Numbered from the stretch's first letter, positions 1 through 7,206 are shown. The stretch is DNA of 17,926 bases from an uncultured Mollicutes bacterium (GCA_900543055.1 UQQI01000031.1:1-17926); one strand, 5' to 3'. Numbers and translations are program-made. The notes: generated from the letters alone by a model not told the origin.

Positions 1-2
1 TT

Positions 3-2045
3 TTAGAAGATAAAAAAATATATAATTATAATGTAGAAACATGTCTACATATCTTATCAGTTAATGAAAAAGATTTAGTAGATACATATAATTATGTAGA
101 AAAAGAATTTGGTTATGATTTAATAAATAAAAATACAACTATTTTAAAGATAAAAAGAGACTACATAAAAAATATAAATGAAACTTATGGAAAATATGTA
201 GATAAAGAAACACTTCTTGGTATTTGTATTTGTTCACGAAACCTTAAAGAAATAGGAGAAATTATCAATATATGTACTCTAAAAAATGTAAAAATAACAA
301 GTTCAATATTTAAACAACCACCAGAAGAAGTAACAAAAATAATAGATACAGCAAGAAACTATAATTTGGAAATAACTGGTTCAATGTTCCATCAAAAAGC
401 AAAGAATCTAAGTAAAATTGTTGAATATTGCAAAAAACTATCTATTGAACCAATTAGTAGTATGTTTACATGCTCATTTGAATCAATAAAAGAAATAATT
501 GATAATTGTGTAGAAAATGGCATAGAACTAAAAGGAACTTATTTTAGAAGTAAAATAAGTAGTTTAGATAAAATAGTAGAAATATGTGAAGATAACGGAA
601 TAACACCATCTATAAGTATATTTAAAACAACTCCATTTGAATTAGAAAGAATATTAGAAGTTTGTAATAGAAAAAAAACAAATTTATATGAGTCAATGTT
701 TGGTAAGAGCTATAAGGAAGTAGAAAGAATAATTGAACTATGTCATGATAATAATATATATGAAATAACAGGTAGTCACTTTAAAAAAAGCAGGGATGAA
801 CTTGTTGATATATTTAAAGTATGTGATAAATATAATATTCCAAAGGAAGGAATCGTTTTATATAGAAATGCTCAAGAAATAGAAGATATTTATCTTTTCT
901 GCAAAGAAAGAAAATTACACCTATATAATACAATGTTTAATAGAACACCACAAGAAATAGAAGATATAATAAAACTAGCAAATAAAAGAAAAATAAAGTT
1001 GTCTGGTGAACTATTTATAAGAAACTCCTATGAGACTGATAAATTAATTACTCTTTTAAAAAGAAAAAACGTACCATTCACTCCAATCGTCTTAGAAAGA
1101 ACATATGAAGAAGCAAAACAAATTATTGAATATGTTCAAAATAAAGAAATAAAAGTAGCAGCTAATATGTTTAAAAGAACATATGAAGAAGTAAAAGAAA
1201 TAATAAGTATTTGTGAAGATAATAATTTAGAAATAACAGGCTCTTACTTTCAAAGAAAGCCTGCAGAACTACAAGATATAATCGATTATTGTACTGATAC
1301 AAAGAAAGAAATAAACCCATCAATGCTTTTTAGAACATATGACGAGATAGAAAAAATAGATGAGTTATGTAGAGATAAAAATATAAAACTATATCCAACA
1401 ATGTATAAAAGGTCTCCAGAAGAAGTAGAAAACATAATTGATTTAGCAGCCTCTCATGGATTAGAAGTAAAGGGAAGTTTCTTCAGAAAAAATGATGACA
1501 AGTTTGTAAAAATTATAGAAAAATGTGATGAATTAGGACTAAAGCCAAGCGGTTCAATATTTAAAAGAACACCAAAAGAAATAGAGGACATATATAATAT
1601 TTATAAAGACTTATTAGATAGAAATCCAGATCAAAATGCCTATAATAAGAAACCCCAAGAAGTACTAAAAATATTAAAATTATGTATAAAAAATAATATA
1701 AAAATAACAGGAACACTATATAGAAAAACAAGTGAGGAATTAGAAAGTACTATAAACTATATAAAACAGTGCTATAGTGACGAATATTTAACACCTCAAA
1801 TAATAATTTATGATAAAAATCATATTGAAAAAATATTTAATTATTTATCTGGTAAAAAAATTCTTCACACAATTATTAAAAGTTCTGGTATACTTAGATT
1901 AACACTAGAAGAATTGATAGATAGAGAAATATACATAAGGATGATAAATCAAGACTTAGTAGTTGGAGAAACTTTTAATCCAGTAATGGGTTGGAGTAAA
2001 AAAGAATATGAAAAACGAAAAAAAGAACTAAATAAGAATAAATAG
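3..2045 (+). CDS. 5'-truncated protein built of ~26-residue helical repeats, function unknown
   Basis: The reading frame is open from the left edge, so the true start lies outside the window; a TTG at 366 is in frame but lies inside the repeat array and is not a credible start. The visible 680 residues are mostly tandem units of about 26 residues with the pattern KRTPEEVEKIIELCKENNI followed by a short segment ending in G-S-M-F or similar. Each unit looks like one amphipathic helix plus a short second element, as in alpha-solenoids (mTERF, PPR and TPR are analogies of form; none matches clearly). The last ~120 residues diverge and end in a lysine-rich tail. No signal peptide is visible, but the N-terminus is missing. 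It is the first visible gene of an operon, 7 nt before the next start. Function is unknown; a binding scaffold for nucleic acid or protein is inference only. Confidence 0.8.
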   Translation, partial: LEDKKIYNYNVETCLHILSVNEKDLVDTYNYVEKEFGYDLINKNTTILKIKRDYIKNINETYGKYVDKETLLGICICSRNLKEIGEIINICTLKNVKITSSIFKQPPEEVTKIIDTARNYNLEITGSMFHQKAKNLSKIVEYCKKLSIEPISSMFTCSFESIKEIIDNCVENGIELKGTYFRSKISSLDKIVEICEDNGITPSISIFKTTPFELERILEVCNRKKTNLYESMFGKSYKEVERIIELCHDNNIYEITGSHFKKSRDELVDIFKVCDKYNIPKEGIVLYRNAQEIEDIYLFCKERKLHLYNTMFNRTPQEIEDIIKLANKRKIKLSGELFIRNSYETDKLITLLKRKNVPFTPIVLERTYEEAKQIIEYVQNKEIKVAANMFKRTYEEVKEIISICEDNNLEITGSYFQRKPAELQDIIDYCTDTKKEINPSMLFRTYDEIEKIDELCRDKNIKLYPTMYKRSPEEVENIIDLAASHGLEVKGSFFRKNDDKFVKIIEKCDELGLKPSGSIFKRTPKEIEDIYNIYKDLLDRNPDQNAYNKKPQEVLKILKLCIKNNIKITGTLYRKTSEELESTINYIKQCYSDEYLTPQIIIYDKNHIEKIFNYLSGKKILHTIIKSSGILRLTLEELIDREIYIRMINQDLVVGETFNPVMGWSKKEYEKRKKELNKNK
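231..1811 (+). repeat. Array of ~20 coding repeats, 26 aa (78 nt) each
   Basis: About twenty consecutive units can be lined up by eye in the protein. Conserved positions are a P or Y before E-E/E-I, isoleucines in the helix, a cysteine or alanine near the helix end, an asparagine-rich turn, and a terminal S-M-F/S-I-F/G-S-F. The spacing is close to 26 residues, with a few 27-30-residue units and one degenerate unit around 1570-1650. At the DNA level the copies have diverged, so this is an old protein repeat rather than a recent DNA duplication. Confidence 0.75.
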
Positions 2046-2052
2046 GTGTGAT

Positions 2053-2475
2053 ATGACTGAAGAACAAAATGAATTAAAGAAAAAAATATTAATAGGACTA
2101 GGTATATTTTTACTATTCTTTATACCATCACTAATAGCTATAATAAATAAATTTAATTATAAAGAATCAAATATACTTAATAGAATTTCTAAAGAAGAAT
2201 CCTTCTTAATTGTTGTTAAAGATAAAGATACAGAGATGACTAAGAATATTGAGTCATATTTGAAAAATAAGAATTATGTTTATGAAGACCTTGATTCAAC
2301 AGACGAAGCAAGGTATAAAAAGGTACTATATAAATTAGATATTTCAAGTGATGATATCGAAGAGCCTACAATAATATATGTATCTGAAGGAAAAATATAC
2401 TCATCACTTGTAAATGTTGAAGATATGGAAAATTTTGAAACTTATATTAGTAATTTAGAGAATAGTTGGAGTTGA
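2053..2475 (+). CDS. Single-pass membrane protein with possible thioredoxin-like fold lacking cysteines
   Basis: This 140-residue protein has a short lysine-rich N-terminus, one hydrophobic segment at about residues 10-31, and a soluble domain that should lie outside the cytoplasmic membrane. The soluble part has the rhythm of a thioredoxin or glutaredoxin fold: a strand (SFLIVVK), a helix, a second strand (YVYEDLD), then EEPTIIYV, which looks like the cis-proline loop and strand, then a final helix. K-D-K-D stands where C-x-x-C would be, and the protein has no cysteine, so redox activity is not expected. The ATG has AGGTG 5 nt upstream. It starts 7 nt after the repeat protein, and the SDR gene follows 5 nt after its stop, so the three are probably co-transcribed. 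The fold assignment is inference; the function is not recognised. Confidence 0.8.
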   Translation: MTEEQNELKKKILIGLGIFLLFFIPSLIAIINKFNYKESNILNRISKEESFLIVVKDKDTEMTKNIESYLKNKNYVYEDLDSTDEARYKKVLYKLDISSDDIEEPTIIYVSEGKIYSSLVNVEDMENFETYISNLENSWS

Positions 2476-2480
2476 TTTAT

Positions 2481-3224
2481 TTGAAAAGAAAAGTTGCTTT
2501 AGTAACAGGTAGTAATAGAGGAATTGGTAAAAGTTGTATTGAAGACTTTGCAAGAGCAGGGGTTAATGTTGTTATAAATTATTGTCATCATGAAGACGAA
2601 GCAGAAGAATTAGAAAAGTATATCAAAGAAAATTATGATGTAGAAGTGCTAACAATAAAATGCGATATATCAAAAGAAGAAGAAGTAGAACAGATGGTAG
2701 ATGAAATTATAGAAGTATTCGGTGGTATAGATATTTTAGTTAATAATGCAAGTGTAGCAAGAGACAGTCTTCTAATGGATAAGAATATAAAAGAATTTAA
2801 AAGAGTTTTAGATGTAAACCTAATTGGAACATATTTAGTAAGTAAATATGTAGGAAAAGTGATGTTAGACCAAAAATATGGTAAAATAATAAATGTATCA
2901 TCAACAAATGCTATAGATACATATTATCCAGAAAGTTGTGATTATGATGCATCAAAAGCAGGTGTTATTTCTCTAACACATAACTTTGCAAGAGAACTAG
3001 CACCAAATATAACAGTAAATTGTATTTGTCCAGGATGGGTCAAAACTCCAATGAATAAAGATTTAAGTATTGAACAAATTACTGAAGAAAATAAAAAAAT
3101 CTTACTTGGAAGATTTGCAGAACCTGAAGAAATAAGCAAAGTGGTTATGTTTCTAGCAAGTACAAAATCAAGTTATATAAATGATTCAATAATTAGAGTT
3201 GATGGAGGAAAATATAATAATTAG
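2481..3224 (+). CDS. FabG-like short-chain dehydrogenase/reductase
   Basis: This is a classical SDR of 247 residues, the usual length of 3-oxoacyl-ACP reductase (FabG), which reduces 3-oxoacyl-ACP with NADPH in fatty acid synthesis. Visible motifs are the Rossmann loop TGSNRGIG (residues 10-16 region), NNAS at 88-91 (usually NNAG), the structural Asn113, Ser140/141 in INVSS, the catalytic Y155-D-A-S-K159, the CPGWVKTPM segment, and VDGG near the C-terminus. I chose TTG at 2481 because GGAG at 2468-2471 lies 9 nt upstream and the protein then begins MKRKVALVTG, as in the family. A TTG at 2466 is in frame but has no well-placed ribosome site. No acpP or fabD lies beside it, so it may be a housekeeping FabG or another SDR acting on a different substrate. 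Confidence 0.88.
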   Translation: MKRKVALVTGSNRGIGKSCIEDFARAGVNVVINYCHHEDEAEELEKYIKENYDVEVLTIKCDISKEEEVEQMVDEIIEVFGGIDILVNNASVARDSLLMDKNIKEFKRVLDVNLIGTYLVSKYVGKVMLDQKYGKIINVSSTNAIDTYYPESCDYDASKAGVISLTHNFARELAPNITVNCICPGWVKTPMNKDLSIEQITEENKKILLGRFAEPEEISKVVMFLASTKSSYINDSIIRVDGGKYNN

Positions 3225-3238
3225 AAAGAGGTGAGAAA

Positions 3239-4489
3239 GTGTATAATGAGTTAGGAATAAGTGAAAAAACATTAAAACTTGTAAATGAAGCAGAAAAAGA
3301 CTGCTACGAATTATTTAAAAAAATTGATGAAGCATCTTGTATGAATAGTTTAAAAGTATTAAACGCTTTTCATAAAAATAATGTTTCAGAATCATGCTTT
3401 AATGAAACAACAGGATATGGTTATGGTGACTATGGAAGAGAAATAATTGAAAAAGTATTTAAAGACGTTTTAGGTGCAGAAGATGCTTTAGTAAGAAATC
3501 AATTTATATCTGGTTCTCATGCTTTAAATGTCTGTTTCTTTGCACTACTAAGACCAAATGATTTACTTCTAAGTATTAGTGGTAAACCATATGATACATT
3601 AGACGAAGTAATAGGAATAAAAGAAAATAGTAGTTCTCTTCAAAGTTTTGGAGTAAAATATAGTCAAATAGAATTAGTAAATGATGATTTTGATTATAAA
3701 AAAATAGAAGAATTTCTAAAAAATAATAAAGTAAAAGTAATTGAGATTCAAAGAAGTAAAGGTTATTCTACAAGAAAAAGTATTGGAATAGACAAAGTAG
3801 AAAAAGTGATTAAATTAATAAAAAGTATAGATGAAAATATAATTGTAATGGTAGATAATTGTTATTGCGAATTTGTAAGTGAAAAAGAACCAACTGAAGT
3901 AGGCGCAGATATAATGGTAGGTTCTCTTATAAAGAACTTAGGCGGAGGAATTGCTCCAAATGGTGCCTATATCGCTGGAAGACATGATTTAGTAGAATTA
4001 GCAGGAGAAAGACTAACTCTACCAGGTGAAGGAAGAGAAGTAGGACCAAGCTTAGGAATTAATAGACAAATTCTTCAAGGAATATATATGGCACCAAGCG
4101 TAGTTGCATCTGCTCTAAAAACAGCAACACTTGCAAGTAGAGTACTTGAAAAGTTAGGCTATGATGTAGAACCTAAGTATACAGATGATAGAGCAGACAT
4201 CGTTCAAAATATTATCTTTAGAGATAAAGATAAACTAATTGAATTTACCAGAGGAATTCAAGAAGGTTCAGCAATTGATGCAAATGCAGTTGTAGAACCT
4301 GTTGAAACGCCTGGATATATAGATAAAATAGTAATGGCAAGTGGTTCATTTACCCAAGGATCATCAATTGAATTATCATGTGATGGACCAGTAAGAGCCC
4401 CATATATTGCCTATATGCAAGGAGCTTTAACGTATCCCTATGGTAAATTAGGATTAATGAAAGCAGTAGAAAGGATTAAGAGTGAGTAG
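3239..4489 (+). CDS. YnbB/methionine gamma-lyase-like PLP enzyme (aluminium resistance protein family)
   Basis: The 416-residue product matches the Met_gamma_lyase/'aluminium resistance' family typified by B. subtilis YnbB, a fold-type I PLP enzyme of the Cys/Met metabolism superfamily. Typical features are the early GYGYGDYGRE segment, the RNQFISGSHAL segment, a VMVDNCYCEF strand carrying the PLP-contacting Asp, and GSLIKNLGGG with the probable Schiff-base lysine at residue 232. Cysteine-S-conjugate or methionine lyase activity is the common annotation, but the physiological substrate is not established. It starts at GTG with AGGTG 5 nt upstream, 14 nt after the SDR stop. The 3' end overlaps the next gene by 8 nt, which indicates translational coupling. 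Length is normal for the family. Confidence 0.88.
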   Translation: MYNELGISEKTLKLVNEAEKDCYELFKKIDEASCMNSLKVLNAFHKNNVSESCFNETTGYGYGDYGREIIEKVFKDVLGAEDALVRNQFISGSHALNVCFFALLRPNDLLLSISGKPYDTLDEVIGIKENSSSLQSFGVKYSQIELVNDDFDYKKIEEFLKNNKVKVIEIQRSKGYSTRKSIGIDKVEKVIKLIKSIDENIIVMVDNCYCEFVSEKEPTEVGADIMVGSLIKNLGGGIAPNGAYIAGRHDLVELAGERLTLPGEGREVGPSLGINRQILQGIYMAPSVVASALKTATLASRVLEKLGYDVEPKYTDDRADIVQNIIFRDKDKLIEFTRGIQEGSAIDANAVVEPVETPGYIDKIVMASGSFTQGSSIELSCDGPVRAPYIAYMQGALTYPYGKLGLMKAVERIKSE

Positions 4490-5270
4490 TATGGATTATT
4501 CAACAGCAGGGGTTGCGGGTGGATTAATAGCAGGAATGATGATGTTTATAGTAGTTATCATTATTATTTCCTTAGTAATAGAAACATTAAAACTAATTGG
4601 TACATGGAAAATGCTTACAAAAGCAGGAGAAAGTGGTTGGAAAAGTTTAATTCCATTTTATAATCAATGGACATTATGCAAAGTTGCAGGAATAAGCCCA
4701 TATTGGGTATTAGAAATGATTATTGTTTCTATGTTAAATGCTGTCCTAAATGGAATATTAGGAAGTCCTGTAATTAGTGGTATTTTAAGTTTAATAGTGT
4801 ATGCGAATACAATCTATTTTTGGGTAATACTATCAATTAGTTTAGCAAAAAGTTTTGGGAAAGATACAGGCTTTGGAGTAGCAACATTTTTCTTCTCATT
4901 TATAACATATCCAATGATGGGTATGGGAAGTGCAACATATGTTGGACCAACTCCAATAAATGACCCAGTTATGAAATTTATCTTGGACACATTAAATATT
5001 AAAGATGATGGAACTGGAAAAAATCAAAATAATGGACAAGTAAATCAGACTAATATGAATATTAATATGAATATGAATACACAACAAGCATCACAACAAC
5101 CAAACTTTAATCAACAAATGAATAATCAAAATATGCAACAATCAAATTTCCAACAAGAAACAAATCAAGTAAATATACAACCTCAACAAAATAGTTTCTG
5201 TCCAAACTGTGGAGGAAAGGTGTCTCAAGGAGATATGTTCTGTCCAAATTGTGGAACAAAAGTAAATTAA
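4482..5270 (+). CDS. DUF5684-like membrane protein with C-terminal zinc ribbon
   Basis: The 262-residue product has a hydrophobic N-terminal half with about four membrane segments between residues 12 and 155. This half carries the hallmarks of DUF5684 proteins: a W-K-M/I-x-x-K-A-G-x-x-G-W segment, then LIPFYN, and a later LAKSFGKDTGFG. A long Asn/Gln/Met-rich, probably disordered linker (about 180-235) follows. The protein ends in a double-CxxC zinc ribbon (Cys240, 243, 254, 257; FCPNCG twice). GTG at 4482 is chosen because AAGGA at 4471-4475 is 6 nt upstream; ATG at 4491, directly after the preceding stop, is the alternative. It is the last gene of its operon and is followed at once by a strong terminator. 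The function of this domain family is unknown. Confidence 0.82.
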   Translation: MSSMDYSTAGVAGGLIAGMMMFIVVIIIISLVIETLKLIGTWKMLTKAGESGWKSLIPFYNQWTLCKVAGISPYWVLEMIIVSMLNAVLNGILGSPVISGILSLIVYANTIYFWVILSISLAKSFGKDTGFGVATFFFSFITYPMMGMGSATYVGPTPINDPVMKFILDTLNIKDDGTGKNQNNGQVNQTNMNINMNMNTQQASQQPNFNQQMNNQNMQQSNFQQETNQVNIQPQQNSFCPNCGGKVSQGDMFCPNCGTKVN

Positions 5271-5274
5271 ATTG

Positions 5275-5312
5275 AAAGATTAGAATATTTTGAATATTCT
5301 AATCTTTTTTTC
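5275..5312 (+). terminator. Strong intrinsic terminator of the first operon
   Basis: A perfect 15-bp stem pairs 5275-5289 with 5293-5307 around a TTG loop and runs straight into an eight-T tract. It lies 4 nt after the zinc-ribbon gene. Its 3' arm also holds the -35-like element of the next gene. Confidence 0.93.
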
Positions 5313-5320
5313 ATAGTATT
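5292..5320 (+). promoter_or_regulatory. Sigma-E-like promoter of spoIIIAH
   Basis: GAATATT (5292-5298) equals the B. subtilis sigma-E -35 consensus KMATATT. A 14-nt spacer follows, then CATAGTAT (5313-5320), which fits the CATACAHT -10 consensus at six of eight positions. The start would fall near 5327, just upstream of GGAGG at 5330-5334. spoIIIAH is sigma-E controlled in Bacillus, which agrees. The -35 box sits inside the preceding terminator stem. Confidence 0.6.
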
Positions 5321-5342
5321 AAGTGAATGGAGGAATCAATAA

Positions 5343-5831
5343 ATGATTAATAAAAATAATTTATGGTTCTTAACTCTCTTTAGTTTAATACTAATTCTAG
5401 GAGTTTATTATGTGACATTACCAAGCGATGTCCTAGATAAAATTAAAATAAAAGACAAAGTAGAAGAACCAGTAGTAAAAGAAGAAAATCCATTAACTGC
5501 TCTTAGAGTAAGTTTAGAAGAAACAAGAAAAACATCAAAAGAAAAATTAGAAAAAGAACTAACTAAAACAGAAATAACAACAACAGAAAAAAATAATATT
5601 TATGAGCAATTAAAATATTTAAATGAAATACAAAGTAAAGAAGAAAAATTAGAAAAAAAAATAAAAAAACAACTAAATATAAATTGCTTTACTAAAATAG
5701 ATAATAAAGATATAGAAGTAATATGTATCTCAAAAGAGCAAAATAAACATCTTGCGAATAACATAATGCGTCTAATACAAGAAAATGATACAAATAAATT
5801 AAATATAACTGTAAAGTTTCAAAAAAAATAA
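5343..5831 (+). CDS. spoIIIAH: SpoIIIAH, mother-cell component of the SpoIIIA-SpoIIQ channel
   Basis: The 162-residue protein starts with a short polar stretch followed by LWFLTLFSLILILGVYYVT, very like the N-terminal membrane anchor of Bacillus SpoIIIAH. A charged, coiled-coil-prone region follows (about 50-105, many E-K-L-E-K repeats). A C-terminal ~50-residue domain ends in LNITVKF, where SpoIIIAH carries its YscJ/FliF-like ring-building domain that binds SpoIIQ across the intermembrane space. It is shorter than the Bacillus protein (about 218 residues). GGAGG lies 8 nt before the ATG. The other spoIIIA genes are not next to it, so it is detached from the usual eight-gene operon. No terminator separates it from gerE, so read-through is possible. 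Confidence 0.85.
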   Translation: MINKNNLWFLTLFSLILILGVYYVTLPSDVLDKIKIKDKVEEPVVKEENPLTALRVSLEETRKTSKEKLEKELTKTEITTTEKNNIYEQLKYLNEIQSKEEKLEKKIKKQLNINCFTKIDNKDIEVICISKEQNKHLANNIMRLIQENDTNKLNITVKFQKK

Positions 5832-5836
5832 CCCAC

Positions 5837-5863
5837 ACTTAATACTTAATAGAACATAAAATA
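5837..5863 (+). promoter_or_regulatory. Candidate sigma-K promoter of gerE
   Basis: AC (5837-5838), a 16-nt spacer and CATAAAATA (5855-5863) match the B. subtilis sigma-K pattern AC-N16/17-CATANNNTA, and gerE is a sigma-K gene there. Against it, only 14 nt separate the -10 from the ATG, so the leader would barely include the ribosome site AGGTGA (5868-5873). Matches of this kind also occur by chance in AT-rich DNA. Confidence 0.42.
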
Positions 5864-5877
5864 TTCTAGGTGATAAA

Positions 5878-6081
5878 ATGAATATAATTTTAACTCCTAG
5901 AGAAAAAGAAATATTTAATTTATTAATAGAAAATAATACAACAAAAGAAATATCTAATAAATTAAATATAAGTGAAAAAACAGTAAGAAATCATATTTCT
6001 AATGTTATGCAAAAACTAGGAGTAAAGGGAAGAGCAGCAGCAGTCATAGAATTATTAAAACTCCAAGAAATAACTATTTAA
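5878..6081 (+). CDS. gerE: GerE, late mother-cell transcription regulator
   Basis: The 67-residue protein is almost entirely a LuxR/NarL-type helix-turn-helix. It carries LTPREKEIF, the TTKEIS helix, SEKTVRNHISN as recognition helix, then MQKLGVKGRAAAV. The SEKTVRNHISN and MQKLGVKGR blocks are essentially those of B. subtilis GerE (74 residues). The free-standing small size, with no receiver domain, is diagnostic of GerE rather than a two-component regulator. In Bacillus it acts in the mother cell after sigma-K to switch coat genes on or off, including cotY and cotZ. Coat-like genes of that type are present at 16901-17640 in this window. ATG is preceded by AGGTGA at 4 nt. It lies between spoIIIAH and gerM; gerE and gerM are also near neighbours in B. 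subtilis. Confidence 0.95.
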   Translation: MNIILTPREKEIFNLLIENNTTKEISNKLNISEKTVRNHISNVMQKLGVKGRAAAVIELLKLQEITI

Positions 6082-6105
6082 ACGTACTTTTTTAGTACGT
6101 TTTTT
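6080..6105 (+). terminator. Intrinsic terminator after gerE
   Basis: A 9-bp stem (6080-6088 with 6094-6102) around a TTTTT loop is followed by Ts to 6105. It begins inside the gerE stop codon and separates gerE from gerM. Confidence 0.85.
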
Positions 6106-6113
6106 CATACAAT
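6106..6113 (+). promoter_or_regulatory. Candidate sigma-E -10 element before gerM
   Basis: CATACAAT fits the sigma-E -10 consensus CATACAHT exactly, and gerM is sigma-E dependent in B. subtilis. No good KMATATT is seen 14-15 nt upstream, where the gerE terminator lies. The element is only 15 nt from the ATG, so the leader would be almost nil. Confidence 0.33.
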
Positions 6114-6128
6114 TAATTAGGTGATATA

Positions 6129-7022
6129 ATGCGTACAAAAATACTAAGAAAAATATTTAATACTACAATAACAATGTTTGTAATACTAATAGTATTTACA
6201 ATAACTACATATGAAAAAAATAATACATTAAGAACAAATGTAGAAATAAAAAATATATCTAATATCACAACAAATGAGGTGTATTTGAAAAATGAAGATA
6301 ACTATCTAGTAAAGACAAATATTTTTTTAGAGAATGGGAAAAATATAATTCCAAATCTTATTAATTATCTAACTATCACAAATAAAAAAACACCAGCTGG
6401 ACTAAACTCTTATATTCCAAAAAATACTAAATTATTAAGTTATAAACAAAACAATGATTTAGTAACTCTTAATTTTTCTAAAGAATTCTTAAGTGATGAG
6501 AAAAACAAACAATTAATAATAACAGGAGTAGTCTATTCTCTACTTGAACTAAAAGATATAAAAAATGTAAAAATAGAAGTAGAAGAAATTCCATTATCCG
6601 GATATAATGAAATATTAAATAGAAATATTGGAATAAATAATAAATATTTATTTAATACAAGATATGATATTAATAAAGTAGTAGTTTATTATATAGATAA
6701 AATTTCTAATGAAAATTATTATGTTCCAGTAACAAAGTATTTAAATGATAAAAGAGAAAAAATAGAAATAATAGTGGATGAATTAAAAAAGACAGAAAAT
6801 AATTTAGTAAGTTATTTAAATGAAAATACTAAATTAATAAATTATAGAGAAGAAGCAAATGTCTTATTTTTAAATTTTAATGAATATTTATTAGATGAAA
6901 ATAAAGAAATATCTAAAGAAATTTTAAATACAATTGCATATTCTGTATTTGATAATTATGATGTGAATGTTGTATATTTTGAGACAAATTCTAAAAAAAT
7001 TGATTTTATTACAAAAAAATGA
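6129..7022 (+). CDS. gerM: GerM, sporulation/germination protein with two GerMN domains
   Basis: The 297-residue protein has an N-terminal hydrophobic anchor (about 12-27) and two GerMN (SpoVM/GerM-type) domains. The first is at about 45-150, with VYLKNEDNYLV at its start, then LNSYIPKNTKL, VTLNFSKEF and KIEVEEIPL. The second is at about 180-290, with VYYIDKIS, LVSYLNENTKL and LFLNFNEYL. In B. subtilis GerM is a mother-cell lipoprotein needed for assembly of the SpoIIIA-SpoIIQ complex, which fits its place near spoIIIAH. Unlike a lipoprotein, this product has no cysteine and so no lipobox; it is probably held by its transmembrane segment. AGGTGA precedes the ATG by 4 nt. Length is near that of Bacillus GerM (about 366), somewhat shorter. 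Confidence 0.85.
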   Translation: MRTKILRKIFNTTITMFVILIVFTITTYEKNNTLRTNVEIKNISNITTNEVYLKNEDNYLVKTNIFLENGKNIIPNLINYLTITNKKTPAGLNSYIPKNTKLLSYKQNNDLVTLNFSKEFLSDEKNKQLIITGVVYSLLELKDIKNVKIEVEEIPLSGYNEILNRNIGINNKYLFNTRYDINKVVVYYIDKISNENYYVPVTKYLNDKREKIEIIVDELKKTENNLVSYLNENTKLINYREEANVLFLNFNEYLLDENKEISKEILNTIAYSVFDNYDVNVVYFETNSKKIDFITKK

Positions 7023-7035
7023 GTAGAAAAATTAA

Positions 7036-7065
7036 AAAAGTACTTGTTTTACAAGTACTTTTATT
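7036..7065 (+). terminator. Intrinsic terminator after gerM
   Basis: An 11-bp stem (7036-7046 with 7052-7062) with loop TTTTA is followed by a short interrupted T tract (TTTTATTGT). It also contains the -35 box of the tRNA promoter. Confidence 0.8.
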
Positions 7066-7072
7066 GTATAAT
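7044..7072 (+). promoter_or_regulatory. Housekeeping promoter of tRNA-Arg
   Basis: TTGTTT (7044-7049), exactly 17 nt, then TATAAT (7067-7072). The start would be near 7079, 14 nt before the tRNA. The -35 box overlaps the stem and loop of the gerM terminator. Confidence 0.7.
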
Positions 7073-7092
7073 CTTAGATGTCAGTTGGAAAT

Positions 7093-7169
7093 GTCTTGGT
7101 AGCTCAGCTGGATAGAGCAATCGCCTTCTAAGCGATCGGTCAGGCGTTCGAGTCGCCTCCAGGACACCA
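7093..7169 (+). tRNA. tRNA-Arg (anticodon TCT, reads AGA/AGG)
   Basis: The 77-nt sequence folds as a full cloverleaf. The acceptor stem GTCTTGG pairs with CCAGGAC (one G-U), the D stem is GCTC/GAGC, and the anticodon stem ATCGC/GCGAT encloses the seven-base loop CTTCTAA with TCT at 34-36. The T stem AGGCG/CGCCT has loop TTCGAGT. Discriminator A and an encoded CCA complete it. AGA is the dominant arginine codon in the neighbouring genes, so this is a heavily used tRNA here. Confidence 0.96.
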
Positions 7170-7179
7170 TTTTGATATT

Positions 7180-7206
7180 ACAATCACTTCGGTGATTGTT
7201 TTTTTT
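7180..7206 (+). terminator. Terminator of the tRNA gene
   Basis: An 8-bp stem (7180-7187 with 7192-7199) is capped by a stable TTCG tetraloop and followed by about eight Ts. Confidence 0.93.

Noticed and set aside
366..368. TTG as the start of the left-edge repeat protein
   Set aside because: The frame is open to the first bases and codes for the same repeat units upstream, so the gene begins outside the window.
2466..2480. Upstream TTG start for the SDR gene
   Set aside because: The GGAG site overlaps that codon and is well spaced only for the TTG at 2481, which gives the usual SDR N-terminus.
7093..7169. tRNA-Arg as an integration site of a mobile element
   Set aside because: No integrase, no direct repeat of the tRNA 3' end and no phage or conjugative genes were seen around it.
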